DNA of 64,000 bases from Actinosynnema sp040640215 (GTDB taxonomy: Bacteria; Actinomycetota; Actinomycetes; Mycobacteriales; Pseudonocardiaceae), in assembly GCF_040640215.1 (NCBI RefSeq), contig NZ_JBFABG010000002.1:681150-745149 (forward strand), in the 5' to 3' direction. Shown here one piece after another: positions 1 to 9,770 of this stretch (the stretch's first letter is position 1; the number at the start of each line of letters is the position of its first letter). Below the pieces are notes generated by a model. It had not been told where the DNA came from. It did not search any database and saw nothing but the letters and a program-made list of their open reading frames with translations. Both the position numbers and the translations under genes were made by a program.

Positions 1-753
1 AAGCAGCAGGGCCACCACCCGGACCCGCTGCACGCGCTGGCCGAGCGCCTGCACGACCACGCGGTGACCGAGGCCCTGGCCGAGGCGCTCACGGGCAGGC
101 CGGTCGCCGTCATGGGCGGGCACGCGCTGGGCCGCGACACGGACGGCTACCGGCGCGCGGTCGCCCTGGGCGCGGCGCTCGGCGCGGCCGGGTTCACCGT
201 GCTGACCGGCGGCGGTCCGGGCGCGATGGAGGCCGTGCCGCTGGGCGTGCGGGTGGGCGAGGACGCCTCGGTGCTGCGGGAGCTGGCGCGGACCCCGGGG
301 TTCGGCCACGACGCCGAGTCGATCGGCCGGTGGCTGGCCGCGTTCCCGACCGACCTGCCGGCGTTCGACCGGCCGCGCACGATCGGCATCCCGACCTGGT
401 TCTACGGGCACGAGCCGCCCAACCCCGCGTGCGAGCTGCACGCCAAGTACTTCGCGAACTCGGTCCGCGAAGAGGGCCTGCTCACCGTCGCGACCGGCGG
501 CATCGTCTACACCCCGGGCAGCGCGGGCACCGTGCAGGAGGTGTTCCAGGACTACACCCAGAACCACTACGCCTCGGTCGGGCCGGCCGCGCCGATGGTG
601 TTCCTGGGCGTGGACTTCTGGGTCGAGCAGGTGCCGGCCGCGCCGCTGGTCCGGCGGTTGGCGCGCGGTCGCGAGGCCGAGCGCTGGATCCTGGTCACCG
701 ACGACGTCGCGGAGGTCGTGGCGTTCCTCGGCGAGTACGCCGCCCAGGCCTGA
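1..753 (+). CDS. LOG-family Rossmann nucleotide-binding protein (5' end outside window)
   Basis: The frame is open from the first base, so the N-terminus lies upstream; a GTG at 64 is possible but the residues before it read as real protein. Seen: a glycine-rich GGGPGAMEA motif (nucleotide binding) and PGSAGTVQEVF, which matches the PGxxGTxxE signature of the lysine-decarboxylase-like/LOG family. Family knowledge: LOG proteins are phosphoribohydrolases acting on nucleoside 5'-monophosphates, cytokinin types included, though the true substrate of most bacterial members is unknown. It ends one base before the convergent YbaK-like gene. The family call is firm; the substrate is not known. Confidence 0.85.
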   Translation, partial: KQQGHHPDPLHALAERLHDHAVTEALAEALTGRPVAVMGGHALGRDTDGYRRAVALGAALGAAGFTVLTGGGPGAMEAVPLGVRVGEDASVLRELARTPGFGHDAESIGRWLAAFPTDLPAFDRPRTIGIPTWFYGHEPPNPACELHAKYFANSVREEGLLTVATGGIVYTPGSAGTVQEVFQDYTQNHYASVGPAAPMVFLGVDFWVEQVPAAPLVRRLARGREAERWILVTDDVAEVVAFLGEYAAQA

Positions 754-754
754 G

Positions 755-1309
755 TCACGCCGGGCGGGCGAGCCCCTCGACCACCTCGGCACCGGGCAGC
801 TTCGCCAGCACCTCGCCGGGCACCAGCAGCTTGCTGCCCCGGAGGCCGCTGCCGATCACCAGCTCCGGCGCGGCGGCGACCTCGGGCGAGAGCAGCACCG
901 GCCAGTCGGCGGGCAGCCCGACCGGCGTGATGCCGCCGTACTCCATGCCGGTCAGCGACACGGCGTCGGCCATCGGCGCGAACGACGCGCGCCGGGCGTC
1001 CAACCGCCGCCGCACGACGCCGTTCACGTCGGCCCGCGTGGTCGCCAGCACGACGCACGCCGCGTACCGCACCGCGTCACCGCGCTTGCCCGCGACGATC
1101 ACGCAGTTCGCGGAGGTCTCCAGCGGCGAGCCGTAGTGCGCGCAGAACTCGGCGGTGTCCGCCAGGCCGGCGTCGATCTCGGCGACCGCCAGGCGGTTCC
1201 CGTCGGGCAGCGCGCGCAGCGCGGCGGCCACCGGCGCGGCCACCAGGGCGAGGTGGTCGAGCACGGGGACGGGGGTCAGCTCTCCTGCGATGGTCCACAC
1301 GCCGACCAT
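755..1309 (-). CDS. YbaK/EbsC-type aminoacyl-tRNA editing protein
   Basis: About 184 residues forming a YbaK/prolyl-tRNA-synthetase-associated domain. Seen: the conserved GKRGDAVRYAACVVLATTR stretch with the family's lysine, and the MEYGGITPVGLP segment typical of the substrate pocket. Members hydrolyse mischarged Cys-tRNA(Pro) or Ala-tRNA(Pro) in trans. I chose the ATG at 1309 (MVGVWTIAGEL); the frame stays open upstream but runs through the divergent merR promoter. It is divergent from merR and convergent with the LOG gene, so it is probably transcribed alone. Confidence 0.82.
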   Translation of the reverse strand: MVGVWTIAGELTPVPVLDHLALVAAPVAAALRALPDGNRLAVAEIDAGLADTAEFCAHYGSPLETSANCVIVAGKRGDAVRYAACVVLATTRADVNGVVRRRLDARRASFAPMADAVSLTGMEYGGITPVGLPADWPVLLSPEVAAAPELVIGSGLRGSKLLVPGEVLAKLPGAEVVEGLARPA

Positions 1310-1323
1310 CCTGCCAGCTCGCC

Positions 1324-1374
1324 TTGACGTTGACGTTACGTCAACCCCTAGCGTGGTCCTCACGGAGGAGGTGA
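1324..1374 (+). promoter_or_regulatory. MerR-type promoter/operator with 19-bp spacer, plus RBS
   Basis: TTGACG (1324-1329) and TAGCGT (1349-1354) are separated by 19 bp, the over-long spacer typical of MerR-activated promoters. Inside the spacer lies a perfect dyad, GTTGACG-TTA-CGTCAAC (1329-1345). GGAGGAGGTGA follows at 1364-1374, just before the ATG at 1381. The arrangement predicts autoactivation by the downstream MerR protein. Confidence 0.75.
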
Positions 1375-1380
1375 CGGGAA

Positions 1381-2142
1381 ATGGCCTGGTCGATCGCCCA
1401 GGTCGCACGGATGTCGAAGGTGACTTCGCGGACGTTGCGGCACTACGACGCCATCGGGCTGCTGCCGCCGGCGAAGGTCGGCGACAACGGCTACCGCTAC
1501 TACGAGCGGGAGCAGTTGTTGCGGCTCCAGCAGATCCTGCTGCTGCGCGACCTCGGGCTGAACCTGGACACGGTGTCCGAGGTGCTCGACGGCCGCCACC
1601 GCACGGTGGACGTGCTGCGCAACCACCAGCAGTGGCTGCACGCCGAGCGGGAGCGGCTGGACCGGCTGTCCGACACCGTCTCCAGGACCATCCGGGAACT
1701 GGAAGGAGATGAGCACACGATGAAGATGGAAGAGCTCTTCGAGGGCTTCGACGCCGATCGCCAGGCCCGCTACGAGGCGGAACTCGTGGAGCGCTACGGC
1801 GAAGGCGCGCGGGAGCACATCGACGAGGGCAAGCGCCGGTTCCGGGGCTGGACCAAGTCCGACGCCGACGGCTTCACGGCGGAGTGGCGGGCGGTCGCGA
1901 AGGCGCTCGGCGACCTGTTCGACGCGGGCGTCGCGCCCGACGCGCCGGAGGCGCTGGAAGCGACCGACCGGCACTACCGCTGGATCTGCCTGAGCTGGAT
2001 CCCCAACCGGGAGTCCTACACCGGCCTGGGTCAGCTCTACGTGGACGCGCCGGACTTCAAGGTCCAGTTCGACGCCCACGCCGAGGGGCTCGCCGAGTGG
2101 GTGCGTGACGCGATGACGGCCTACGCGAACACCCGGCTCTAG
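1381..2142 (+). CDS. TipAL-like MerR-family regulator with TipAS ligand domain
   Basis: 253 residues. The N-terminal winged-helix MerR DNA-binding domain (about residues 1-70, motif VTSRTLRHYDAIGLL) is followed by a dimerisation helix and a C-terminal TipAS-like domain (about 114-253). In Streptomyces TipAL, the C-terminal domain binds thiopeptides and the protein activates its own promoter; it is also made separately as TipAS. Here an in-frame ATG at 1720 preceded by GGAAGGAG (1701-1708) would give a 140-residue TipAS-like form, close to the length of known TipAS. The ligand here is unknown; the family senses diverse amphipathic antibiotics. Length and domain order are normal. Confidence 0.88.
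   Translation: MAWSIAQVARMSKVTSRTLRHYDAIGLLPPAKVGDNGYRYYEREQLLRLQQILLLRDLGLNLDTVSEVLDGRHRTVDVLRNHQQWLHAERERLDRLSDTVSRTIRELEGDEHTMKMEELFEGFDADRQARYEAELVERYGEGAREHIDEGKRRFRGWTKSDADGFTAEWRAVAKALGDLFDAGVAPDAPEALEATDRHYRWICLSWIPNRESYTGLGQLYVDAPDFKVQFDAHAEGLAEWVRDAMTAYANTRL
1720..2142 (+). other. Probable internal translation product (TipAS-like domain alone)
   Basis: In-frame ATG at 1720 (product begins MKMEELFEGFD) with a GGAAGGAG ribosome site 11 nt upstream. The product would be the free ligand-binding domain, about 140 residues. This mirrors the tipA dual-start arrangement. It is inferred from sequence only. Confidence 0.55.
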
Positions 2143-2179
2143 CACGTCGCGGGGAGGTGCACCTCCCCGCGACGGCGGG

Positions 2180-2725
2180 CTACAACCCGAACGCCTTGAG
2201 CAGCTCGCGATTGAACGCGGGCAGGTCGTCGGGGTTCCGGCTGGTGACGAGCGTCCAGCCGTTCATGGTGCAGACCTGCACCTCCAGGTCGTCCCACTGC
2301 CCGCCCGCGTTGCGGATGTCGGTGGCCAGGCTCGGGAACGAGGTGAGCATCTTGCCGCGCACCACGTCCGCCTCGACCAGCAGCCACGGCCCGTGGCAGA
2401 TCGACGCGACCGGCTTGCCGGCGGCGACGTGCGCCTTCAGGAACGCCACCGCGTCGCGGTCCAGCCGGAGCAGGTCCGCGTTCGCGACCCCGCCCGGGAT
2501 CACCACGCCGTCGTAGTCGGCCGGCTCCGCGTCCGCGAACGGCACGTCGACGGGGAAGGTGTCGGCCGGCGTCAGGTGGTTGAACGCCTGGACCGTGCCC
2601 AGCTTCGGGGCGAGCAGCCTGGGCTGCGCGCCCGCCTTCTCGACCTGCTGCCAGGGATCGGTCAGCTCGACCTGCTCGATCCCCTCCGCGTGGACCAGGA
2701 ATGCGATCTTCTTCGGTTCGGCCAT
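2180..2725 (-). CDS. DJ-1/PfpI-family protein (class I glutamine amidotransferase-like fold)
   Basis: 181 residues. Seen: the nucleophile elbow ASICHGPW with Cys110 followed by His111, and the VVIPGG motif around residues 74-79, both diagnostic of the PfpI/DJ-1 group. Members act as proteases, deglycases/glyoxalases or stress chaperones, and sequence alone does not say which. The ATG at 2725 has a GGGGGA ribosome site. It starts 9 nt after the upstream hydrolase stop, so it is probably the last gene of the XRE-hbhA-DUF2516-hydrolase operon. Confidence 0.87.
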   Translation of the reverse strand: MAEPKKIAFLVHAEGIEQVELTDPWQQVEKAGAQPRLLAPKLGTVQAFNHLTPADTFPVDVPFADAEPADYDGVVIPGGVANADLLRLDRDAVAFLKAHVAAGKPVASICHGPWLLVEADVVRGKMLTSFPSLATDIRNAGGQWDDLEVQVCTMNGWTLVTSRNPDDLPAFNRELLKAFGL

Positions 2726-2734
2726 GTCCCCCGG

Positions 2735-3394
2735 CTACCCGCCGAGGAAATCGCCCAACCACCCGCGCACGTCACCCCTCCGGGTCAACCACGACGGGAC
2801 CAGCTCCAACCGGCCGTGCGGGAACGCGGCGGCGGTGGCCGCGGCGACCTCCGCCGGGTGCAGCGGGTCCCGGGTCGCGCCCACGACCAGCACCGGGATG
2901 CGCACCGCGGCCAGCAGCGCGCGGTCCGGGACGGCGACCTGACCGGGCAGGCCGGCCAGCGCCCCGTCCAGCCGGGCGAACGCCCGCCGGCGCTCCTCCA
3001 GGTACTCGGGCGGCCCGCCGACGACGGTGATCGCGCGCTCGCGGGGCAGCGGCCGGCGCGGCTCGTCCAGCACGGCGGGCAGCAGCAGCGCGACCCGCTC
3101 GAACGCGTCCGGGTCGTCGGCCAGCAGGGAGATCAGCGCGCCGGCGGTGAGCGAGACGCCGATCGCCCGCGTCGCGCCCACTTCACGGGCGACCAGGCGC
3201 AGGTCGGCGGCGATCCGCCGGTAGTCCCAGTAGTCGGCGGGCGCGTCCGGGGCGTCGCCGTGCGACGGGAGGGTGACCACGACCCTGGTGCCCGGCAGAC
3301 CGGACGCGGGCAGGCGCGCTTCACCGGGTGTCGCACCCAGTCCGTGGCCGACCAGCGTGATCGGCGTGCCGGAGCCGAAGCTCCGGTAGGTCAC
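2735..3394 (-). CDS. Alpha/beta hydrolase
   Basis: About 219 residues. Seen: LVGHGLG near the oxyanion position, a GVSLTAG nucleophile elbow (Ser about 81), and late Asp (GATRDPLHP) positions expected of the catalytic acid. The start is a GTG overlapping the stop of the DUF2516 gene (GTGA, 3394-3391), implying translational coupling; the preceding GTG at 3397 is an alternative. No signal peptide, so it is probably a cytoplasmic esterase/hydrolase of unknown substrate. Confidence 0.75.
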   Translation of the reverse strand: MTYRSFGSGTPITLVGHGLGATPGEARLPASGLPGTRVVVTLPSHGDAPDAPADYWDYRRIAADLRLVAREVGATRAIGVSLTAGALISLLADDPDAFERVALLLPAVLDEPRRPLPRERAITVVGGPPEYLEERRRAFARLDGALAGLPGQVAVPDRALLAAVRIPVLVVGATRDPLHPAEVAAATAAAFPHGRLELVPSWLTRRGDVRGWLGDFLGG

Positions 3395-3711
3395 CACCTC
3401 GGGCCGCGCTGGACCTCGATCAGGCGGGGCCGCACGTCCACCAGGTAGACCAGCACCGCGACCAGACCGGCGAGCCAGAACATCGCGCCCGCGCTGTTGA
3501 GGCTGAACAGCAGCAGCGCGAACGTGCCGCCGCCGGTGATGCCCAGCCACGCGGGCTTGGTGAGCCGCTCGGCCGCGGTGTAGGCGTCGGCGCGCTGGGA
3601 CAGCGCGTGCACGAACGCGAAGACACCGACGATCAGCCCGGCGTAGTACGCCAGGATCATGATCCACTGGTCGAGGAAGATCAGGTCCAAGGCCGGAAAC
3701 TGAGAGAACAC
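3391..3711 (-). CDS. DUF2516-family small membrane protein
   Basis: 106 residues with three predicted membrane segments (about 16-36, 50-68, 72-90) and the DUF2516 pattern (AxxRLTKPAWLGI). GTG start. Function unknown. In mycobacteria the homologue lies directly after hbhA, as here (about 80 bp after the HbhA gene), supporting a conserved cell-envelope neighbourhood. Confidence 0.8.
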   Translation of the reverse strand: MFSQFPALDLIFLDQWIMILAYYAGLIVGVFAFVHALSQRADAYTAAERLTKPAWLGITGGGTFALLLFSLNSAGAMFWLAGLVAVLVYLVDVRPRLIEVQRGPRW

Positions 3712-3792
3712 GCCCCCCAGCCTACGTGCGGAGCGCGCGCCGGGTACAGCCGAAACGGGACGTCCCGGACAGGACGCCCCGTGACGGTGGGC

Positions 3793-4473
3793 TCACTCGG
3801 CCGTGTCGCCGGCCTTCTTCGTGGTGGAGCGCGTGGCGGCGGGCTTGCGCGCGGCCGTCACCTTGGGCGTGGCCGCCGCGTCGCGGGCGGGCTCGGCGCG
3901 GTCGGCCGCCTTGCGGGTGGTGGTGCGCACCTCGTGCGCGACCTCGCCGCCGGCCTCGACGACCGCCGTGGCGAGCTTCTCGCTGGCGTCGTCCACGTCG
4001 CGGGCGACCTTCTCGCCGACCGAGCGGGTCCGGCGGGTCACCTTGCCCAGCACGTCGTCGGCGAGGTCGCGGGCGTCGGCCGCGGCGGTACCGGTGCGCT
4101 TCTGCGCGGTCTCGACGGCCGCCTCGACCTCGCTCAGCGCCTTCTGCACCTGCGGCTGGCTCTTCAGCCGGTCCAGCGCCTCCTGGCCGTGCTCGGCGAG
4201 GTACTGGTAGAGGTTGAGCGCGGACTGGGTGTAGGTGTCCAGGACCTTGCGCAGCTCGGCCGGCTCGAACTTGTCGCGCAGGTCCTTGAGGTCGGCGCTC
4301 TCGGCGGCGGTCTTCGCGGCCTCGGCGCGCTCCTTGGTCTTGTTCAGGGCCTCGACCACGGCCTTCGCCGCCAGGTCGCCGGCACCCAGGGCGGCCAGCA
4401 GCGGCGTGCGGGCGGCGGCGACGACCTGCTCGCCCGCCTTGCGCAGCTCTTCGGTGGTGGGCAGGTTCGACAT
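3793..4473 (-). CDS. hbhA: Heparin-binding haemagglutinin (HbhA)-like protein
   Basis: 226 residues. Architecture matches HbhA: a short N-terminal LPTTEELRKAGEQVV segment with a weakly hydrophobic patch, a long alpha-helical coiled-coil middle (about 35-180), and a Lys/Ala/Pro/Arg-rich tail. In Mycobacterium, HbhA is a surface adhesin binding heparan sulfate and also affects lipid inclusions; in a soil actinomycete the role is probably membrane or lipid association. The ATG at 4473 is preferred because GAGGAG sits 8 nt upstream; a GTG three codons earlier overlaps that site. It follows the XRE gene by 12 nt. Confidence 0.8.
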   Translation of the reverse strand: MSNLPTTEELRKAGEQVVAAARTPLLAALGAGDLAAKAVVEALNKTKERAEAAKTAAESADLKDLRDKFEPAELRKVLDTYTQSALNLYQYLAEHGQEALDRLKSQPQVQKALSEVEAAVETAQKRTGTAAADARDLADDVLGKVTRRTRSVGEKVARDVDDASEKLATAVVEAGGEVAHEVRTTTRKAADRAEPARDAAATPKVTAARKPAATRSTTKKAGDTAE

Positions 4474-4485
4474 GGGGTTCACTCC

Positions 4486-4878
4486 TCAGGGCTTCGGTTG
4501 GCCGGCGGTGTTCTCCCGCCGGAACGACTCGTAGACGTCGAGCAGCACCTGCTTCTGCCGCTCGGTCAGGTCCGGGGCGGTCACGATGGCGTCCGCGAGT
4601 GCGCCGCCTTCGCGCTGCTCCAGGATTCCGGCCTCGACGTAGAGCGCCTCGGCCGAGATCCGCAGCCCCTTGGCGATCTGCTGGAGGATCTCCGCGCTGG
4701 GCTTGCGGAGCCCCCGCTCGATCTGGCTCAGGTAGGGGTTGGACACCCCGGCCAGCTTCGCCAGTTGGCGCAGCGAGATCTTGGCGGTGTTGCGCTGCTC
4801 GCGGATGTACTCGCCGATGTCGCGGCCGAGAGCGGCGACGGCCTGGTCGATGGACTTCTTGTCGGGCACGTCCACCAC
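4486..4878 (-). CDS. XRE-family helix-turn-helix regulator (upstream of hbhA)
   Basis: About 130 residues. HTH at about residues 35-70 (SLRQLAKLAGVSNPYLSQIER) and a C-terminal helical region. Tandem GTG codons at 4878/4875 follow a GAGGAG site; a longer N-terminal reading is possible but lacks such a site. It heads the operon with hbhA, matching the Rv0474-Rv0475-Rv0476 order in M. tuberculosis, and probably controls that operon. Confidence 0.82.
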   Translation of the reverse strand: MVDVPDKKSIDQAVAALGRDIGEYIREQRNTAKISLRQLAKLAGVSNPYLSQIERGLRKPSAEILQQIAKGLRISAEALYVEAGILEQREGGALADAIVTAPDLTERQKQVLLDVYESFRRENTAGQPKP

Positions 4879-4988
4879 TTCCGGCACCTCCTCGATCCGT
4901 TTCCCACGGTACGCCTGGGTGCTAGCTCCTGCAAGCGCCCTGCTAGCAATTCGCACGTGCGCTCGCCCACAGCGCTACGGTGGGACGG

Positions 4989-6098
4989 GTGGACCTGGCC
5001 GCCAACCTGCGCGACGAGCTGGTCGACTCGCTGGCCACCGCCGGCGTGCTCGGCGACGGGCGGTGGGCGTCGGCGTTCCGCGAGGTGCCGAGGCACCTGT
5101 TCGTCCCGGAGTTCTTCGTGGCGACGCCCGCCGGCTGGGCCCCGGTGACCTCGGACCACCCGGACCACCTGGCGCTGGCCTACCGGAACCAGGTCTGCGT
5201 CACCCAGTTGAACGGCTCGGACGCGGCCTGGGGGCGAGCACTCGCCGAGGGTGCGGTGGAGGGCGTGCCGACCAGTTCGTCGAGCATGCCGACGATCATG
5301 GCGATCATGCTGGAGGCGCTGGACGCCGACGGGACCGTGCTGGAGATCGGCACCGGCACCGGCTACAACGCGGCGCTGCTCGCCCACGTGCTCGGCGACG
5401 AGGCGGTCACCTCGATCGACGTCGACCAGGGCGTGCACGCCCGCGCGGTGGCCCGGCTCGCCGAGGCCGGGCGGCGGCCGTTCTGCGTGGTGGGCGACGG
5501 CGAGCAGGGCTACCCGCCGCGCGCGCCGTACTCGCGGATTCTGGGCACGTGCGCGGTCTCCCGCATCCCGCCGGCGTGGCTCGGGCAGGTGGTGGACGGC
5601 GGGCTGATCGTCACCACGTTCACCCGCGCGCTGGGCGCGGGCCTGGTGCGGCTGGAGGTGCGCGACGGCGTCGCGGCCGGTCGGGTGCTGCCGGAGGACG
5701 GCCGCTTCATGCCGCTGCGGGCGCACCGCCAGGTCTGGGCGGACGACGCGCTGCACCGGGCGCTGCACGCGGAGGGGACCGGCCGGGCCACCCCGCTGGG
5801 CGCGCGGACCGCGGTCGACCCGGCGTCGGGTTTCGAGTTCTTCGCCGGGCTGGCGCTGCCCGAGGTGGCGGTGGGCCTGGACCCGGTGCGGCTGGTGCAC
5901 CCCGACGGCTCGTGGGCCCGGCACCGGGGCGCGGTGGTCGACGAGGGCGGTCCGCGCGAGCTCTGGCGGGAAGCCGAGGCGGCCCACCGGGAGTGGCGGG
6001 CGCTGGGCCGACCCCGGCGGCACCGCTTCACCTTCACCGCGACCGCCGACGAGCAGCACTTCGCCCTCGACGGCACGGACCTCACCTGGCCGCTCTGA
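4989..6098 (+). CDS. PCMT-like SAM-dependent methyltransferase
   Basis: About 369 residues. The N-terminal half resembles protein-L-isoaspartate O-methyltransferase: FREVPRHLFVPE, a Ser/Met-rich substrate loop (TSSSSMPTIMAIML), and SAM motif I VLEIGTGTGYNAALL. The C-terminal 150 residues form an extra domain seen in actinobacterial 'methyltransferase domain' proteins, some linked to peptide natural products. GTG at 4989 has TACGGT (4976-4981) 7 nt upstream, fitting a leaderless start; GTG at 4980 is an alternative. No peptide-product cluster is visible here, so an isoaspartyl repair-like role or an orphan modification enzyme are both possible. Confidence 0.8.
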   Translation: MDLAANLRDELVDSLATAGVLGDGRWASAFREVPRHLFVPEFFVATPAGWAPVTSDHPDHLALAYRNQVCVTQLNGSDAAWGRALAEGAVEGVPTSSSSMPTIMAIMLEALDADGTVLEIGTGTGYNAALLAHVLGDEAVTSIDVDQGVHARAVARLAEAGRRPFCVVGDGEQGYPPRAPYSRILGTCAVSRIPPAWLGQVVDGGLIVTTFTRALGAGLVRLEVRDGVAAGRVLPEDGRFMPLRAHRQVWADDALHRALHAEGTGRATPLGARTAVDPASGFEFFAGLALPEVAVGLDPVRLVHPDGSWARHRGAVVDEGGPRELWREAEAAHREWRALGRPRRHRFTFTATADEQHFALDGTDLTWPL

Positions 6099-6140
6099 CA
6101 CCCGGCTACCCCGAGACCCCGGGACCCCGCCGGTGCCGCC

Positions 6141-6581
6141 CTAGTCGAGCAGCTCCTCCAGGAAGCTGCGCCGCCGGGGCGGGTGCCCGTAGCGGCCCTG
6201 GTCGGCGTAGCCGGGCGGGTACGCCTGCGGGTAGCCGTGCGCGGGCGGCGCGGCGGGTTGTCCGGGCGGCGGGGTGCCGGGCGGCGGTTGGTAGGGCGGT
6301 GGCGAACCGGCCGCCGCCGGCTGCGGACCGCCGACGTAAGGCGGCGGGGCACCGTCCGAGGGCGGCGGTGTGCCCGCGTACGGCGGCGGCGCGCCGTCCT
6401 GCGCGGGTTGCGGCGCGCCCGCGTAAGGCGGGGCCTGGGCGTAGTGATCGCGCTCGGCCGCCAGGATCTGGTCCAGTTCGCCGCCGTCGAGGAAGACGCC
6501 CTTGCAGTTGTCGCACTGGTCGATGTGGACGGCTCCGCGCGTGATGGTGCGCATGAGGTCCTGGCACTTGGGGCAGATCAC
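6141..6581 (-). CDS. zf-TFIIB domain protein with Pro/Tyr-rich tail
   Basis: 146 residues. An N-terminal zinc ribbon with two CxxC pairs (CPKC near residue 3, CDNC near residue 23) followed by GVFLDGGELDQIL, the zf-TFIIB family signature. The tail (about 50-130) is a low-complexity run of PPPY/PPPS-type repeats, ending in RRRSFLEELLD. GTG start with TACCCT 7 nt upstream (leaderless). Function unknown; the PPxY-like tail suggests a disordered interaction region. Confidence 0.75.
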   Translation of the reverse strand: MICPKCQDLMRTITRGAVHIDQCDNCKGVFLDGGELDQILAAERDHYAQAPPYAGAPQPAQDGAPPPYAGTPPPSDGAPPPYVGGPQPAAAGSPPPYQPPPGTPPPGQPAAPPAHGYPQAYPPGYADQGRYGHPPRRRSFLEELLD

Positions 6582-6654
6582 CTACCCGAGGGTACGCACG
6601 ACACAGGGGTGACCGCGTCACCACCTGGCGTGACCGGTGGGTCATTATGCCCAG

Positions 6655-8568
6655 GTGTCCCGATTTCGTCAGCGCGCCGTGCTCGTCGGATGTGTCCTGG
6701 CCGCCCTGCTCGCGGCAGCCGGGTTGTTCGTCACCGACTACGGCATCGAACCCGACCTGTGGTTGTCCGGCTTGGCCGTCGGGTTCCTGGCGTTCCTCGC
6801 CGCCGTCGACCCGTGGCTGCACCGGAGACGGGCGGCCGGGCTCGCCACGGACGCCAACCTCGACGCCGCCGTGGCCGCGCTCGCCACGGCGCTGCGCGCG
6901 CAGTGGACCGAGGAGTGCCGCGCCCGCGGGCTCGCGGACGAGATCCTCGACCTGCACTGGTCGTCCGAGAACGGCCGCCCCGGCCGCAGCGACGCCGTGG
7001 TGGGCGCGTTCGAGCGGCACCCCCGCCTGGTGTTCCTGGGCGAGGCGGGCGCGGGCAAGAGCACCATCGCCATGCTCCTCACGATCGGCCTGCTGGACCG
7101 GCACGGCGGCGGCCCGGTGCCGGTGCTGCTGTCGCTGTCCAGTTGGGACCCGGACACCGAGGACATCCGCACCTGGATGACCCGCCGGCTCTACGAGGAG
7201 CACCCGGCGCTGCGCAACACCGAGCTGTACGGCAGCTACGCGGGCGACCTGCTGATCGAGCAGCGGCGGGTGTTCCCGGTCCTGGACGGGCTGGAGCGGA
7301 TCGCCGAGCGCAAGCGCGCGGACGCGCTGGACCGCATCAACCGCGCGTTCCCGGCGGCCACGCCGTTGGTGCTCACCAGCCGGTCGGACGAGTTCACCGA
7401 CGCGGGCGTGCCGGTCGCCGGCGCGGACGTGGTGCACCTGCACCCGCTGGACCACGAGGAGATCGCGGGCTACCTGCGCGCCCACTCCGACCCGGTGACC
7501 GCCGCCCGCTGGGAGCCGATCTTCCTGCACCTGCGCGACGAGCCGGACGGCCGGCTGGCGGACGCCCTGGCCACGCCGTTCGCGGTGTGGCTGGCGGGCC
7601 TGGTCTACGGCTACGGCGAGCCCAGCGAACTGCTCGACCGCACCCGGTTCCCGGACCGCCGCTCGATCGAGGACCACCTGGTGGACGAGCTGGTGGACGG
7701 CGCTTTCGGTGACCGTGGCGTCGCCCGCGAGGCGCACGCCAGCCAGGTCTGGCCGCGAGACCGGGCCCGGCGCTGGCTGACGTTCCTGGCGGGTGAGATG
7801 CGCGCTCGCGGCATCACCGACCTGGCCTGGTGGGAGCTGCGCCGCTCGGTCGGCCGGCGCTGGCTCGCGGTGCTCGGCGCACTGGTCCTGGGCACGATCG
7901 GCGGGCTGGGCGTGGGCTGGCTGATGGCGTACGCGAGCACGCCGAAGCTGGCCCCGGCCACCGGCCTGGCCGCCGGGATCGCCGTGGCCGTGGCCGCGCT
8001 GTTCGCCTCCCGCGAGCGCGCGCCCAAACCCCGGCTGGGGATCTGGCGCAGCGTGGTGCTGGTCAGCGGCGTGCTCGGGATGGCGGTCGGCCTGGTGTTC
8101 GGCGCGCTGTACGGGCTGTCCGCCGGCCTCGTCGTCGGGCTCGGGCTGGCGGTGGCGGTGGCGCTGCGGTTCGCGCTCGGCAGCAGCGCCGAGCTGAGCC
8201 ACCCGACCAGCCCGAGGTGGACGATGGCGCGGGACCGGATCGCGGTGTGGACCGGGTCGCTGGTCTTGGCCGTGGTGTTCGGCGCGGCGGCGGGCCTGGT
8301 GTTCGGCCCCCACCAGAGCGGCATGGTCGGGCTGGGGCTGGCGTGCGGGCTGATGCTCGGGTTCACGCTGTCCGTGCTGCACCTGCGCTGGTGGTGGTTC
8401 ACCGTGGCGCGGATCTGGCTGGCCGCGCGCGGCAGGCTGCCGTGGGAGCTGGTCGTGTTCCTGGAGGACGCCCGCAAGCTCGGCGTGCTGCGCCTGTCCG
8501 GCGCGTCCTACCAGTTCCGGCACGCCCTGGTGCAGGAGCGGCTGGCGGGCGCGCCCGTCCCCGTCCGC

Positions 8569-8580
<12 letters not shown>
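6655..8580 (+). CDS. Membrane-associated NACHT-type NTPase
   Basis: About 641 residues (GTG at 6655; GTG at 6637 adds six residues). Two N-terminal transmembrane segments (about 5-27, 35-52) precede a STAND/NACHT P-loop domain: Walker A GEAGAGKST (Lys about 135), a Walker-B-like VFPVLDG, and the sensor-like TPLVLTSRSDEF. A C-terminal membrane block of about six hydrophobic segments (about 400-590) is followed by a soluble tail. Such actinobacterial NACHT-membrane proteins are signalling or conflict NTPases; some NACHT proteins are antiphage. No effector domain is recognised. Its 3' end overlaps the convergent aminotransferase by 12 bp. Confidence 0.75.
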
Positions 8581-9714
<1,134 letters not shown>

Positions 9715-9770
9715 CCTGGTGACTAGCGCTGGTACCCGCACAACGCCGAATCTTCACGGACAATGACGTC

